From the NCBI GenBank assembly GCA_022749755.1, contig CM040445.1, forward strand, positions 18,001,182-18,065,181: 64,000 nucleotides of DNA, written 5' to 3'. This document shows, in pieces, positions 25,612-38,462 of the stretch. This DNA is from Azadirachta indica (taxonomy: Eukaryota; Streptophyta; Magnoliopsida; Sapindales; Meliaceae). The first letter of the stretch is position 1, and each line of letters begins with the position of its first letter. Position numbers and translations under genes: made by a program. The notes below the pieces were generated by a model that saw only the letters and a program-made list of their open reading frames with translations, had not been told where the DNA came from and made no database searches.

Positions 25612-25625
25612 AAACGGCGTCGTTT
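25612..25625. promoter_or_regulatory. AAACGGCGTCGTTT promoter motif upstream of UPF3
   Basis: A near-palindromic AAACGGCGTCGTTT lies about 250 bases upstream of the UPF3 start. This motif class is common in proximal promoters of plant housekeeping genes. Only the motif is seen; function here is inferred. Confidence 0.4.
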
Positions 25626-27599
25626 CTTGCCACGTTGTTACCCGCACGGGTCGCACGTGCAGGTTAATTTTAATTTAACTCACGAATACGCCTTTTTTTT
25701 TTTTTTTTGTCTCGGACTATGAAAATTCCTTTAAAAATAGTTTAGAAAAATAATAATAAGATATTTCTTAATTATAGTAATAGTAAAAATGAATCTCAAA
25801 CATTTCATACTAAAATAATTATACTAATTAAATTAAATAGTATGTGTCAAAAATATAGATTTAACTTAGCCTTGGATTCAATGTGTATATATATATATTG
25901 TGCCAATTTGGTTAAAAAAATGGGTAATTAATAAGATGTTATAAGAAATTTTTATTATTAAAAAAATAAAGAAAACATGTTATATAAAAATTTTGGAGTG
26001 GTAATAACGTTTCTACTTTTTGAAAAGTAAATAAATTTTATGATTAGAATTACAATTTTACTATTTTAGACCGTAAAAATACATAAGAAAATTCCTATAA
26101 AGCGACAAATCCATTAAAAACCACCGAAAAAGAGAGAATTAAGATGGGCCGAAACGGGAGTCCAACGGTCCAGTCCGTACGATTACGGAGAAAATTCACA
26201 CTCCAACAAGAGTAATTATCAATAGATCCTTGTTGTTCATGATATTTCCACTCAATTCATACTTTATTCGTTTATATTATATTAATTCATATAGATTAAC
26301 GATCTCCCAATTAATGACCATATTTTTCTTTATTTTTAAATTTATTTGCCATTATATTAGATGATGAACTCATTATAACAACAAAAATGTGATCATTTTA
26401 ATTAGAGGTGTCTAGTTACTTTGTATTGTATTAATGTAATTGAAGTCGAATATTTCAATGTCAACCATAGGGATTTCACACTTTTCTGCTATTTATTGCT
26501 AAAACTCTTTCCAGTATTCTGTGAAGGTAAAAGTTTCACTAATTGTGTAAATATATTTATAGGGTGTACCGTAATAACAGTTTATTTAAACTCTCACTTC
26601 CAATAATATTCTAATGTATATAATATATTATAAGTAGATTTTATATGTGATGTGTAATATTCGAAATCTCAATGATTGAATATAATTAGCTTATTATGAT
26701 TTTAGGAACGTCATTGTAGTGAAATCAAAGATATGTTGTTATTAACACTTAAAATTTAACTATCTTATGTTTGATTTTGGACTAATTTTGTATTTCATTT
26801 TTAAAATGTCAACTAAAGATTCATAAATCTATTAAATTCATTTTACTAGGATTTATGCTTTTGTGTATAAAAATTTAGTTAATTATCAAAATATCACAAA
26901 ATTTAACTTGTTTATAATTATTTTTGTGAATATTTTTAAAAATTGAATATAATTTAAAATTTTGAGTTTTATTTTCAGTATTTTTACTATAATATTTAAA
27001 ATTATTTTTAAATTTGAAAAATATAAAAATGTAATATCTAAAAATAATAAAAATAAAAGTATGTTTTAGTTGATATTCATTTGAAAAATAGTTTATTTAT
27101 TAAAATTTATACTAATATTATTAATTAGTTCACATTATATAAATATGGATTATTATTTTAAAATATAAATAGAATAATTTATGAATAAGTTATGATCAAT
27201 TAAAAAAAGCAAGTCATTTCAATATCCAAAATAAATAAGATAGAAATATCAACTTAATTAGTTATCGTTAAACATGATGCTTGTTATTCATTTTAATTTT
27301 AATCTGAATTTGTTTACAATTTATTATATATATATATATGTTCTTTATTTTTAAAAATAAAAAAAAATTATTTTTAAATTGTCAAATGAATTCATAATTA
27401 ATTATTTGAGTTTTTATATCGGCTTCACATATTAGACTTCCGAGTGTAAAATGTGAGCTCAACTTAGCTATGAGTGTATTTGACACAAACAGAAACAGAA
27501 TAAGCATATCTACAATTTTAGTAAATTTAGGTACTTACCTAATAAAAGCCAATTCCATTTTCCACCCAAGGAACCAAACAAAAATTGCGAAATCCCCAT
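25626..27599. other. Divergent intergenic region between UPF3 and the AIG1-like gene
   Basis: AT-rich, with an A/T microsatellite near 25885-25900 and another near 27326-27341. A short less AT-rich patch at 26100-26215 has no recognisable coding content. Both flanking promoters must lie here. Confidence 0.45.
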
Positions 27600-28330
27600 C
27601 AAGCACTCGGGACTGTTCACAAACTCTCTCTCTCTGTCTAAATACAATCAAAAGTCTTCTTTTTTTCGTCCTTTTCTCTTATCCGACGCAATCTCTTTGT
27701 TTTCTCTCTCCTCCCAAGTAAGTAATTCTATCGTTGCTTCATTCCATGTGGAATTTCTTGGAATCTTTGTCTGGTTGATTTTCGGTACCTGGGTCTGCGA
27801 TTTATAATTGAAAATTTCGAGTTTCTGTGGGCTGCTGCTGTTTGTGTTGTTAAAACAAATTATTGAAAGATATTCTCCGATGAGTTTGAATTATTTTGAT
27901 TGATCGTCTTCGTCTTGGTGAATAATTCAATAAAAGGAGAACTTGTCTTTATCTAAGGTAATTTATTTATTAATTTAGTTATATTTATTTTTTTAGTTTG
28001 TATCAATAATTGGTGCTTGGTTATGTTCATTGTCATTGATTTTAACTTGGTTATATAATTGGGTCTGAATTATATTTATTTTATTATTTATTTGTTTATT
28101 CATGTTGCGCTGCATTATGTGATATGATTTTGTTGCCTTTTGTGATGGGAAAGTAACTGAAATGTAAGTTTTAATGGAGTGGAATCGTGTGATTGTGGAA
28201 TTATACGCAGATAAAGAGATTTCCAGAGAAATGTTCTGTAATGCGTTTGTTTCTTCCTTTATTGTTGTAAAAGTATTAATTGAAAGTGTTCTGATGTTGT
28301 CTGCAGTACAGGTGATTTCATATTTACGTT
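27600..28330 (+). other. 5' UTR of the AIG1-like gene with a leader intron
   Basis: A CT-rich leader (about 27612-27717) ends at a strong donor (CCCAA/gtaagt, 27718). The intron appears to end at ctgcag (28301-28306), about 25 bases before the start codon. Confidence 0.5.
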
Positions 28331-30640
28331 ATGGGTGGAAGTGCAATAGATGATGATTGGGAGCTCACTTCTCCTAACAATGGAGTGCGAACTGTGGTTT
28401 TAGTTGGCCGTACTGGCAATGGAAAAAGTGCAACTGGCAACAGTATTCTGGGAAGAAAAGCCTTCAAGTCGAGGGCTAGCTCATCTGGTGTTACTAGTAC
28501 TTGTGAAATGCAGAGAACTGTACTTAAAGATGGTCAAATTGTTAATGTCATCGACACCCCTGGTACGGTTTCTCCAAATATATGAAATTTGTTGTCAACT
28601 TTTCCATGCTTGTTGATAATTATCTGGTGTATAAACTGATTTGATGAGTCATTCCAGGACTCTTTGATTTTTCGGCTGGATCTGAATTTGTTGGCAAGGA
28701 AATTGTCAAATGTATTGATTTGGCCAAGGATGGGATTCATGCAGTCCTTGTGGTTTTCTCCGTTAGGACGCGGTTTTCTCAGGAAGAAGAAGCTGCATTA
28801 CGCAGCTTGCAGACTTTGTTTGGAAGCAAAATTATTGACTACATGATTGTAGTCTTCACTGGAGGGGATGAACTCGAAGATAATGAGGAAACATTGGAAG
28901 ATTACTTGGGTCGTGAGTGTCCAGATCCTTTGAAGGTTTCTTTCTGAACTACATTGTTTTTTGATAACCCATTGATCGCTTTAATCAAGGCATTTTTAAT
29001 TGATTTGTTTGTAAAGTTTAGACGCCTTTAGGATAGTTTAATGCGAAATCCTTCCATCTTAAAGTTTCATTTTCCATATTCCTTTTTTACTCTGAATAGT
29101 TTTCGTTTTCCATTTACATTGATTGGTTTTCAAACCTTTTGCTCTTTTTGGGGCTGAAGTTGAGGTGGGCCGTTGGTCACTATTTGCATTACCTGATCTT
29201 GTTTGTATGTAGATTTCTTAGAATGACATCAACGCAAGAAACGTCATCTTCTTTTGTGGCTGTTTATGACATCAATAACATTGTTTCATGCTTTGTTCCA
29301 CTATGTAAAGAATTTTACCTTATGAAGTGGCATTTAGTGCTTTCTAGCCCTAATTTTGACTAGCCAAACCCTTTCATGGGAACTTGATATGTAGATTACT
29401 TGGAGTTTTCTTTTTGTATTGCATGAAGTCTTGATTATGTTTTGAGATCCTGAAATTCAGTGTGTAAATGTTCATTATAACTGCGGCCAAACTATGAGTA
29501 GTATGGAATTACTTGTTGAAATTTGATTTTACTGTGAAAAGAAAAAATTATTAGCACGCCCGTTATTGCCTTCATAACTACTAGTGTATGAAGTATTTGA
29601 TTAATTTATCCATCTTTTGTAGAAAAGGCCTAAAATTTGCTATTTCCCCATTCATTTTTACATTGATTTAGGAAATTCTTAAGCTTTGTGAAAATCGGCG
29701 GGTGCTTTTTGATAACAAGACTAAGGATGAAGCAAAGAGAACTGAGCAGGTTGGAAAGCTTCTTTCTCTTGTTAACACGGTCATAGTACAGAATGGGGGG
29801 CAGCCATATACAGATGATATCTTTACTGAGTTGAAGGTGAGTTCATTCATAGTCATTATAGACTTCTGTAAACTGTTTCTCTTTATATATTTCACGAAAA
29901 TGTCCTCATCTATATGCAGAAAGGGGCTACTAAACTCCGTGATCAACAAGTGGAGGTTGATTCACTGAAGGGATATTCTAAACGAGAAATTTCAGAGCTG
30001 AAGGAGCAGATGCATAGATCATATGAAGAGCAGCTTAAACGAATTACTGAGATGGTATTCTTCATGCTTATTGTTTTGACTTCAAATTTATGACATGCAT
30101 ATTTGTTCATTTACTCATACTGGTAATCATATTCTAAATTGTGTAATTACAAAAATCTGTAAAGAGTGCTGCTTGGTCCTTAGCCCTAAATTATCACAGA
30201 TTGCTGCCTTCAAGAGGTTTAATCCAATGATTGATAATTGATATAGATTAGAACTAACTGAAGGTAGAAATTAGCATTTAATTTTGCGCACGCAGCAACT
30301 TCCTAAGCTGTTAGATTAAACTACTAAACTAATGCATTTAACTCAAAAGCTTTATATCACTATTACGGAACGCGAGTCTTTGTTGCTGTGGTGTATTTTC
30401 CTGTTATATGTTGTTACTTTTTAATAGGTTGAGTCAAAGCTCAAAGAGACAACTACTAGGCTTGAACAACAATTAGCAGAAGAGCAAGCTGCTCGACTAA
30501 GGGCTGAGGAGATTGCACAATTAGCTCAAATGAAGTCAAATGATGAAATTTGTAAACTTAGAGAGAATCTTGAAAGAGCCCAGAGAGAGACTGAAGAGCT
30601 CCGCAAGCGAGCTGAAAGACGAGGGTGCACCATTCTTTGA
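28331..30640 (+). CDS. AIG1/IAN (GIMAP-type) GTPase with C-terminal coiled coil
   Basis: A septin-related immune-associated GTPase. The plant family is linked to pathogen and heat responses. Exons 28331-28562, 28658-28935, 29672-29836, 29920-30054 and 30428-30640 join in frame to 340 residues. Visible motifs are G1 P-loop GRTGNGKS (residues 26-33), a Ser/Thr-rich G2 region (SGVTSTCEM), G3 DTPG (75-78), the AIG1 box LVVFSVRTRFSQEE and a G4-like VVFTGGDEL. After about residue 225 the protein becomes Glu/Lys/Arg-rich with heptad character (EQQLAEEQAARLRAEEIAQL), a predicted coiled coil. The protein ends RRGCTIL. Cys-Thr-Ile-Leu fits a CaaX box, and Leu at the end favours geranylgeranylation, which would fix the GTPase to a membrane. 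It is convergent with the AGL11-like gene. The closest known relative is probably Arabidopsis IAN9 (neighbour of UPF3, from memory). Confidence 0.92.
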
Positions 30641-31469
30641 CCTAATAACTTGCAGGTGCTATATGCACAATGGCGCGTAGATCATCCAAAGAGCATTTCC
30701 TTTTTCCTCAATTGTGTTAAACCATATGTTGATATTTGGAGTTCATATAGCATATATTTTCAGTGTTTCCTTGAAGTTCTAAGGTTTATTCTCTATGATG
30801 TATATGTTTACAGTTCAACTTGCAGTCTTAAGATAGTGTTATATATTTATATATGTGGTTATTGCATAGAATCCAGATGAAATTTGCTTGTGGAGCTTGG
30901 CCAAATCCTTCCATACGTGGTGAACCTATGAACCTATACATTATCTGATCCTCATTCTGATATTGACCTCTTATTGTTGGTTTTCAACATTTGGACTCAA
31001 CACTCAAGACCAAATGAAAAGCCTAATTTAGACTATAATTTATGATTAATATTTTCTAGACAGTAGTCCTATTATCCAGGAGATGAATCATACACGAAAC
31101 CACCGTCCCCAGGATTGTTTTCTGATCCATTCTGAACTTCAACATCATCATCTCCTAGATTTGCCAAGTACAAGACATGCATAACACAATCTTTATTTTA
31201 TAAATAACATAATTAAGGTTCAACACAGATTATCATTCATCTCCAGCAGTGATGATGCGAGAGATACAAGATACGTCAGCGTAATTTATAGGTTACCCAA
31301 GCTCATATCTTGCTACATTCTTTATGACTCAAGTCCCCGAGTACCAGAGAGTGCAGATAGTACTACACACTTTCAAATAGAAATAAGTAGATGACAGTGA
31401 TATCTTTTATCGTAGATTTTAAATATACTCAGATACCATTTTCAGACTCCATGATTTCCAGTTGCTTGA
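30641..31469. other. Convergent 3' region of the AIG1-like and AGL11-like genes
   Basis: Contains the two 3' UTRs. On the minus strand TTTATT at 31192-31197 (AATAAA) is a plausible poly(A) signal about 275 bases after the AGL11 stop. No other gene seen. Confidence 0.45.
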
Positions 31470-34400
31470 TCACCTGCAAAGGGGAAGAAAAATAAGTATT
31501 GAAATCAAGATTGAATCATTCTCTTTAGTGTTCTAAATAACATTTCAATGTCAGTACTGATTAGTTCAATTGATAAAATCTTTGTTATAGGTTGTGATAT
31601 GATGTTAAAAGTTGAGATTGATTATAGTAGTTCTGAACTTCTGATTATGAATGAAAATACTGTGATGGTGAAATAGGAAATAGTATACCCAAGATGAAGA
31701 ATCTTCTTGTCGGGGTGAGAGGAGTAGGTATTTCCACCTTCAATGATAGCTGGACTGAAGAAATTCCGGGAAGCTAATGCCTGAATTGCATTCAGCTCTG
31801 GCCCTGTCACCATGTTTGCTTGCTGGAACCTCTCAACTTCTGCTATCTGAAATTTCACAAGGAAAATATTATCAACAGAATTATCATTTTCACCCTTCAA
31901 TATCATCATTATATTTCATAAATACCTTAGAGCGAAGACACACACTTTCATTTTCCAGCTCAAGCTCCTGCTGGAAAAGACAATGTTAAAGAGTTCCCGG
32001 AAACTGTTACAAGAAAAATATTGGAAAGCTGAAAGGAAATAATTTAATTACCCTTTTCTGCAAGTACTCAATTTCAGCCAGCAACATTTCATGCTGCAAA
32101 ATACCAGAAAAACACAATTAAACAGAAAATTAATTAAAATCAAATAAACAAAGAATTAGTGTATAATAAGATTAACATTTTTCTTCACTTTTGCTTTGTT
32201 ACCTTTTTGGACCTGATCCTGCTAATGCCTCGTTCAAGCCTATTCTCCAGCTGCTTCAGCTCTTTCACAGTTAAAGAGCTCAGAGAATCACCCATCAAGT
32301 GCCTAAAATTACCACCAAAGGTTAATTAATTAAAGAGTTAGAAAATCTTTCTTTATCTCATCAAATTCATTATCTTTTAAGGGTTTTCAATTTTAATATT
32401 CGAGATTCTCTCCTGATACAAAATAAATTACGTGCCTGTTAGAATTCTGTAACATTTGAATCTGTTGCCTCAGCTTGGCTGACTCCTGCTGATAATACTG
32501 CATTAATTAACGTAAAAAATTGAAGAATGTTAGGTTCATACATTTAACTCTGAAAAACAAAAATTATAGTTTAATATTTGTGTTTTTCTTCTCATGCATC
32601 ATTAATTTCTTTTTTCTACAATAAAATTTCCAAGTTACTCGAAAGTAATATTAAAGGGTTACTAAGTTTTGTTTGAGGATAATTAATAAATGGAAAATGA
32701 AGACAAATTGAATTAATCACCTGAGCATTGATCTCAGTAACAGAGCCTGCGTTAGAATTATCGGAGCATGCTTTCTTGTACCTGTCTATGGTCGATCTTA
32801 TGCTGCTGATAATGCATGATACAAATAAGAATTTCTAAATAAAATTTTGACCAGAATGGGAAAAATTAATTACAAAAAGAAGAAGAAGAAGAAGATATAT
32901 TACTATTGGTGCATCAATAACCTTAAGATAAACACAAACACACCCATCCAAATAGACTTTAAATGATTTAATTAGCAGCTTTGTGTAATTTATGAAATAT
33001 ATTTACACAAAGTGACACGATCATGTAATGTGTATATATAATAAATAGAATTAAGGAGTCGAATTGATAAGGCAACGTATAATGATAAATGAACTGAATC
33101 ATTTCTTTTTTTACATAAATTTTGTATATTAAATTGATAAATAAGAGATTCCGTTTCTATATATTTCTCATAATCACCAGTTTAGGTTAAGTTACAAATA
33201 TAATTACCTATATATTTATCATAATCACTCTCTATAGTTCTTTGCATCAATAACTCTAATCATACCCACTCCCTATCTTCTGAAGTAAGCCAGTTAAGTT
33301 AAACCCTTATTTTTATTTTTTTATTTTTTTTACAGTACTGAAGAAATTAAATTCTTTTCAAAAAAATTTTCAGCTTTTTCAGTTTCTGTCACCATGCATA
33401 CATTGCAGAAGAAAAAGAAAACCCTAGCTAGCTAGTGAACAACCCCATTTTTTTTTTTTTAACTCTTTCAATAAGTAATCACTTAACATGAAAACGGAGA
33501 AACAAGCTTGGAGAAAACCAGAGTCCAAGGATGAAATTTTAAGTGCTTTTTAGAGTGAAGAAAACTGAAGTAAAAGATATGACTCAGATTGCTTCCTCTG
33601 AAGGAAAACACAGCAAGTAAAAGATATGGGAAATTTTGAAAGCTGAAAATGGAAACAAAATCCAAAAGCAAGTGAGATTTATGAATGATGGAAGAGGAAA
33701 GGATGGATCAGAACTGCATGCTGTAATGAATAAAGCTAATTGAATGCATTGTTGCTGTAGTCAAATAATCTAAAACCCTAGAAAAGGGATGGGAAATTAA
33801 CTTGCAGCAACTTTTTCTTTTCTGGGAAAATGGAGCTTCACTTATCTGGTATTTCTCTTTTGTGCAAGAAATTAAACTGTCTCACGCTAGAACTCAAACA
33901 GTTAGATTGACTTAATTCTAAACTTCTCATTTATTTCAAAGCTTAAGTGCTTGATTGGGTGATTGAATTTAATTGATATGAAAGCTAAGATTTTATGCTC
34001 AAAGTATTATACATTTACTTATATCAATCAATTATATATATGATTTTATGCTCAAATCCATATCACGTTGAAATCGAATTGGATTCACATTATGTTAGAA
34101 AGAGTCTATTACACCTGGCATAAATTTTAATTGTATTTATATGGCTTGAGCCAGTGAAGAGATCTGTAATGTTAATGTAATGTTGCTCTCTTACTAAAAC
34201 CTTAAACTTTATAATAAAGTGATTCAACTAATAAAAACTATATTAATAGCAAGACATTTGTATCATCCTATGTAATGTCATAAGGTTAAGAAATTAATTG
34301 TCTTATTTCTCCTTTTCCTTTGCATCAAACTGATAATTTTAGAACTGTAATTTTCATGAAATCTATGGTACTCCCTACTTTATACCGTTAATGACAATTG

Positions 34401-34572
34401 ATACAATCATTATGTCTCAATAAGGTTCTCACCACACGATATGGAAATTAAAATATTAGAGAAACAAACAATATTATAACTTCTATTTTTTCTAAATTTA
34501 GGCAAGTCTATCAAGAGGTTAGATATGTATTTTCATATGGGGTAAGACTATAGTATAATAATGACTATAATA

Positions 34573-34614
<42 letters not shown>

Positions 34615-37432
34615 GATATTACAGTCTCCGTACTGTGGATCACATAAAATTTCTACTTCTCAAGGACTATACCATAAAGTCGTGTACTGTAGGGATGCAA
34701 GTTATTTCATGATGAAAATTAAGCACAAAATGATGTGACATGAAGAATTGGACAAAAGGCACAAATGAAATAGTGGGAATCAAAGTCAATGAATAGGGTA
34801 TGGGAAAAGACTAATAATTATGACAAATCCATTTGGTCTCCATTCCACTCAGGAATCAGAATCACATTTGAGAAGGGAAAATATTGTCTGCTCATTCATA
34901 ACTTAGCATGAAAATGGAAAAAGAGGAAATCCACAGACAACTTGATTTATATTTTAATGGGTTGAAAGCAATCAAAACAGAAGGAAAACAAAAAGTGTAC
35001 AGAGTTTTTCACCAAAGAACTGCAAACAAAATGTTGTTAGGATTCTCAGAACTAGATCTGGAAACAGACAAACCCAAGGAACTGATGAAAGAGGAACAAA
35101 AGAAATTCACTTTTTTTTTTTTTATAGATATGTTCATTGAAAATATATGAACTTCAAAAGAAGTGCAGTGAACCCCACAAACCATTAACTAAATAAAGAA
35201 AGCCTAGATGATTGACGCTACTGATTAACAAAATTAAAGGAAAGAGAAAAGACAGAGTGTTCATGAAAAAATTTCGGATCCTTCAGATATAAACCAGGAA
35301 AGATCTTGGGAAAAGGTAAAAAGGGAATATTAGAATTCGAAGAAAGACCAAATAGTGATGAAGAAAAATTACAAATCTAGAAGGGCAAACAGAAGACAGC
35401 GAAAACTGAGACTTCATAAGCAATAGAAGAGGAAAAATGAAGTTCAGAACTGCAAGCAAATATTTTTATTTATACCAAAGAGGAAAAATGAAATGAAGAA
35501 CTGTGAAAGACAAATAGCTGGTTGAGAGATGAATCTGCAGAACTGGCTGTCCATTTTTGTAATTCCCTATTTTGGAGATTATGAGTAATAAATCTCATTG
35601 AATTAATGTGGCAAATCAGTTATTTTTCTCAATTAAAGAAGTAATAAAAGTCCTCTTTTGGACATCTAATTTTGCACCATTTCAACAGTACCTAATCACA
35701 GATAAAACTGAACTAAAAAGGTTTTTATTAAACAAGTAAAAAGTTGTTTGAGAACATGAAACAAGAGTTAAACTTTAAAACCATTTCAACATTTCACATA
35801 ATAGTGCATCACCAATAGTTTGAAATTTATTAAATTTCTTTGAATTAATACAAGAAATTGCCAATTTGAATCCTATGCACACTAAAATTAATAAGAAGGG
35901 GGATTTGGTTTATATCATATTTGTTGCTTTCCAATTGAAAGTGTTTTGGCATGTTTTCGTAAACATTTGAAAAGTAAAGATAGGGAACTTACTCTTGATA
36001 GGATATTTTTTACCGAAAACTTATTTTGGCATTCTTAATTTTTCTGTGTGAAAATTTAAAAAAAGTGGGGGACAAGATTCATTAATTTTTGAGTCGTTTC
36101 CACAAGACAATTCATCAGAAAACAACTTTTTCTTTTTCGAAAGAAAAAAAATGACAACTTTCATGAAATAACTTGCAAAAAATATTTCTATCATTTTTGT
36201 TTTTCAAAAACAGAAAATGATGACCTTTAGAAAAATGATAGCACTAATGATAATCAGCTCCTTTAATAGTCTACTTTAAGCTCAAAACACGTGTACTTAT
36301 AATTATATTAACCCCATAATTGTATGCACGCTTGTTTTAGCAAAAAAGGAGAAACAAGACATTTTCAAAATCAAACCTTGTAAGATTTATAAGAACATAA
36401 TTTTCAAGGATGTAATTAACGTGTGTAGAGATGGAGATCAGAAGACTTCAAAATTCGAGCATTTTCTTCCTAAATCATGATTTGAAACAACAAAATTTTC
36501 TTCCTAACATATATTTCATGCTAACAACTAGAAGACTATGATTAATTTCCACACAAAAGCTACAAATAGTGATGATTATATAATAGAATGATGAACATAA
36601 TCAAAAAGATCATTTTTCTTTCTTAAAGGCCAAACTGAACTAGATAAAAAAACAATTAATGGGAAAGTTTTAGAGAAATTTCAGACAAGTTTATGCTAAT
36701 CTTCTTTTTTTTTTTTTTTTCTCTCACAACTAGAAATATTTAATTAAAGGGTTCCAGTTAGAAGAAAGAAAACAAATTCTTTTGTGAAAATTTTCTGTTG
36801 GGTGATCATAACAAAGTCACCATATATAAACATATATACTTACACATATATACAGTGAAGGTATATTGATTTTTCTATCAGTTTGAACAGATAGAACTCA
36901 AGGCTCGAGGCATAAAATTTGTCATGTTCTGAAAGCTAGAAGAAGTCTATGCATAAAAAATGTCAAAGTCAATAATAACTCTTTGCTATATTAGGAAAAT
37001 TGCATGCCTTTGATTTCAACTCCTGAACTCTAACTTGAGTTAGCATTTACACGCTCTTTCACCGTCTCTTCTCTTCTGTTTTTAGCTCACAAACAGTCAA
37101 TCTCATCATTTTCTAAGCATATACACATATAAACTTAGGTTTTGTTGATGATGTAATAATTAAGGGCTTTAAATGCTTGATGATCATGTGATATTTCCAG
37201 TCTAAAACAAAAGGTAAAAGAAACTGAAGAGAGGGGAAGGAAGAATTTACTTGCTGTTGGAGTACTCGTAGAGGCGGCCCCGGCTGGAGAAGACAATGAG
37301 GGCAACTTCAGCATCACAGAGAACTGATAATTCATAAGCTTTCTTCAAAAGTCCATTTCTCCTCTTGCAGAAGGTGACCTGACGATTCGTGGTGTTTTCG
37401 ATCCTCTTGATCTCGATCTTTCCTCTCCCCAT
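31470..37432 (-). CDS. AGL11: AGL11/SEEDSTICK-like (D-class) MADS-box factor
   Basis: Controls ovule and seed-coat identity as a nuclear DNA-binding protein working with SEP partners. Exons (minus): 37251-37432 ([24 protein letters not shown]), 32721-32805, 32436-32497, 32203-32302, 32052-32093, 31926-31967, 31689-31846 and 31470-31473, totalling 224 residues. Diagnostic strings are [54 protein letters not shown] and the C-terminus KKILHLG, all typical of AGL11 rather than AGAMOUS. The start lacks the N-terminal extension of C-class proteins. The last intron interrupts the final Gly codon, leaving GGG-TGA. Intron 3 starts AG/gcacgt, so it is a GC-AG intron. Intron 1 of the coding region is 4.4 kb (32806-37250), as usual for AG-clade genes, which carry regulatory elements there. 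Confidence 0.95.
32806..37250 (-). other. Large first coding intron of the AGL11-like gene
   Basis: AT-rich, with an (AT)n microsatellite near 34570-34614, poly-T runs (33450, 36700) and a purine-rich stretch at 34900-35500. Members of the AG clade hold enhancers in this intron. I could not point to a certain CArG box or LFY site by eye. A short open frame at 34908-35150 is not a convincing gene. Confidence 0.5.
34569..34614. repeat. (AT)n microsatellite
   Basis: Two runs of AT dinucleotides separated by a single 'ac', inside AGL11 intron 1. Confidence 0.9.
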
Positions 37433-38430
37433 TTCCACAGCAAAAATCTGAAAATTTCGTATGCTTAGACATACATATATATTATTTTGTTGTTGTCCTC
37501 ACTTCTTATTTAGTTACTTGGTAAACTGTTAAATTATATGAAATTCTCGAGAAAAAATGTAAGAAAAAATAGCCAAACACCTTTTCTTCTCGTTTACATG
37601 AAATTGAAGAACTGAGTACATAAATTATAAACCTAGAAAATGGTAAGAAGTAAAGAGGAAAAGCTGGAAAGGAATTGTGAACAAAAATTCTAAAAGTTGG
37701 AGGGTTTTGTTGGGTACTCTAATATATATGCATGATTGTAGAACTAAAAGTACAAGAAATGGTAAAGAAAATAATTTATTTTTGGGAGATCAAACAGAAA
37801 AGGAATCATTCATGAAGAAAAGTTGAAAGAAATTAAGAGGAAGAAAGAAAACATGAGATCTAGAACAATGAGTTTCAATCTTGAAAATGAGAAGCTAAGC
37901 TGCAAGCCACTGAGCAAACAAGGATGGATTTGAAGAAAAATGTTAGAGAAAAAGTTCTACGTAACCATACATAAAAAAAAAAAAAAGAAAAGATCATGGG
38001 AAGTTGCTAGATCAAAATTATGCCGGAGAAAAATATGAAGAAACTCCATAGCCTAAATGAATACAATTTAAAACAACCCATAAAAAATATATATACTACA
38101 AAAATAAATGACACAAGCAAAAATGGATATATGGGTATACTGACAAAGAAGAAGTTGAAATAGAATATGGGAAGAAGATTCTATTTTTCTGGCAACAGAT
38201 CAAGAAGTTATACAAGAAACCATGCTAAAACAGTATTAAGTATACGTAAAAAATATATTTATATATTTGATGAGATCGATCTATGACCAAATTTTTTGTT
38301 TTTAAAAGGAGAAATAAAAAAGAAAAAAAAGAAAAAAACCATTTACAGACCTGAGTTTTTCCTACACTCCGGCCACTTGAGCTTTCGGAAAAAATTTGGA
38401 ATCCCAAGGAAGCCAAAATGTTTGCTTAGA
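37433..38430 (-). other. 5' UTR and probable leader intron of the AGL11-like gene
   Basis: On the minus strand a leader exon ending AAAAACTCAG/gtctgt (donor at 38351) and an acceptor …attttcag near 37450, just before the start codon, outline an intron of about 0.9 kb in the 5' UTR, as known for AG-clade genes. The exon would start near 38430, just downstream of the TATA box. Confidence 0.5.
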
Positions 38431-38454
38431 CTTTGTTGTTTACACTCTCTACCA

Positions 38455-38462
38455 TATTTATA
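38455..38462 (-). promoter_or_regulatory. TATA box of the AGL11-like gene
   Basis: TATAAATA on the minus strand, in CTATAAATATGG, followed after about 30 bases by the inferred leader exon. Upstream (38490-38520) is an (AG)n-rich block comparable to the BPC-bound GA boxes described for STK promoters. Confidence 0.5.

Noticed and set aside
34908..35150. 80-residue open frame in AGL11 intron 1
   Set aside because: Purine-biased composition, ends in a poly-Phe run from a poly-T tract, and no recognised family.
37433..37438. Upstream start for the AGL11-like protein (two residues earlier)
   Set aside because: The codon at 37436-37438 is GTG on the minus strand, not ATG; the MGRGK start at 37432 fits the family.
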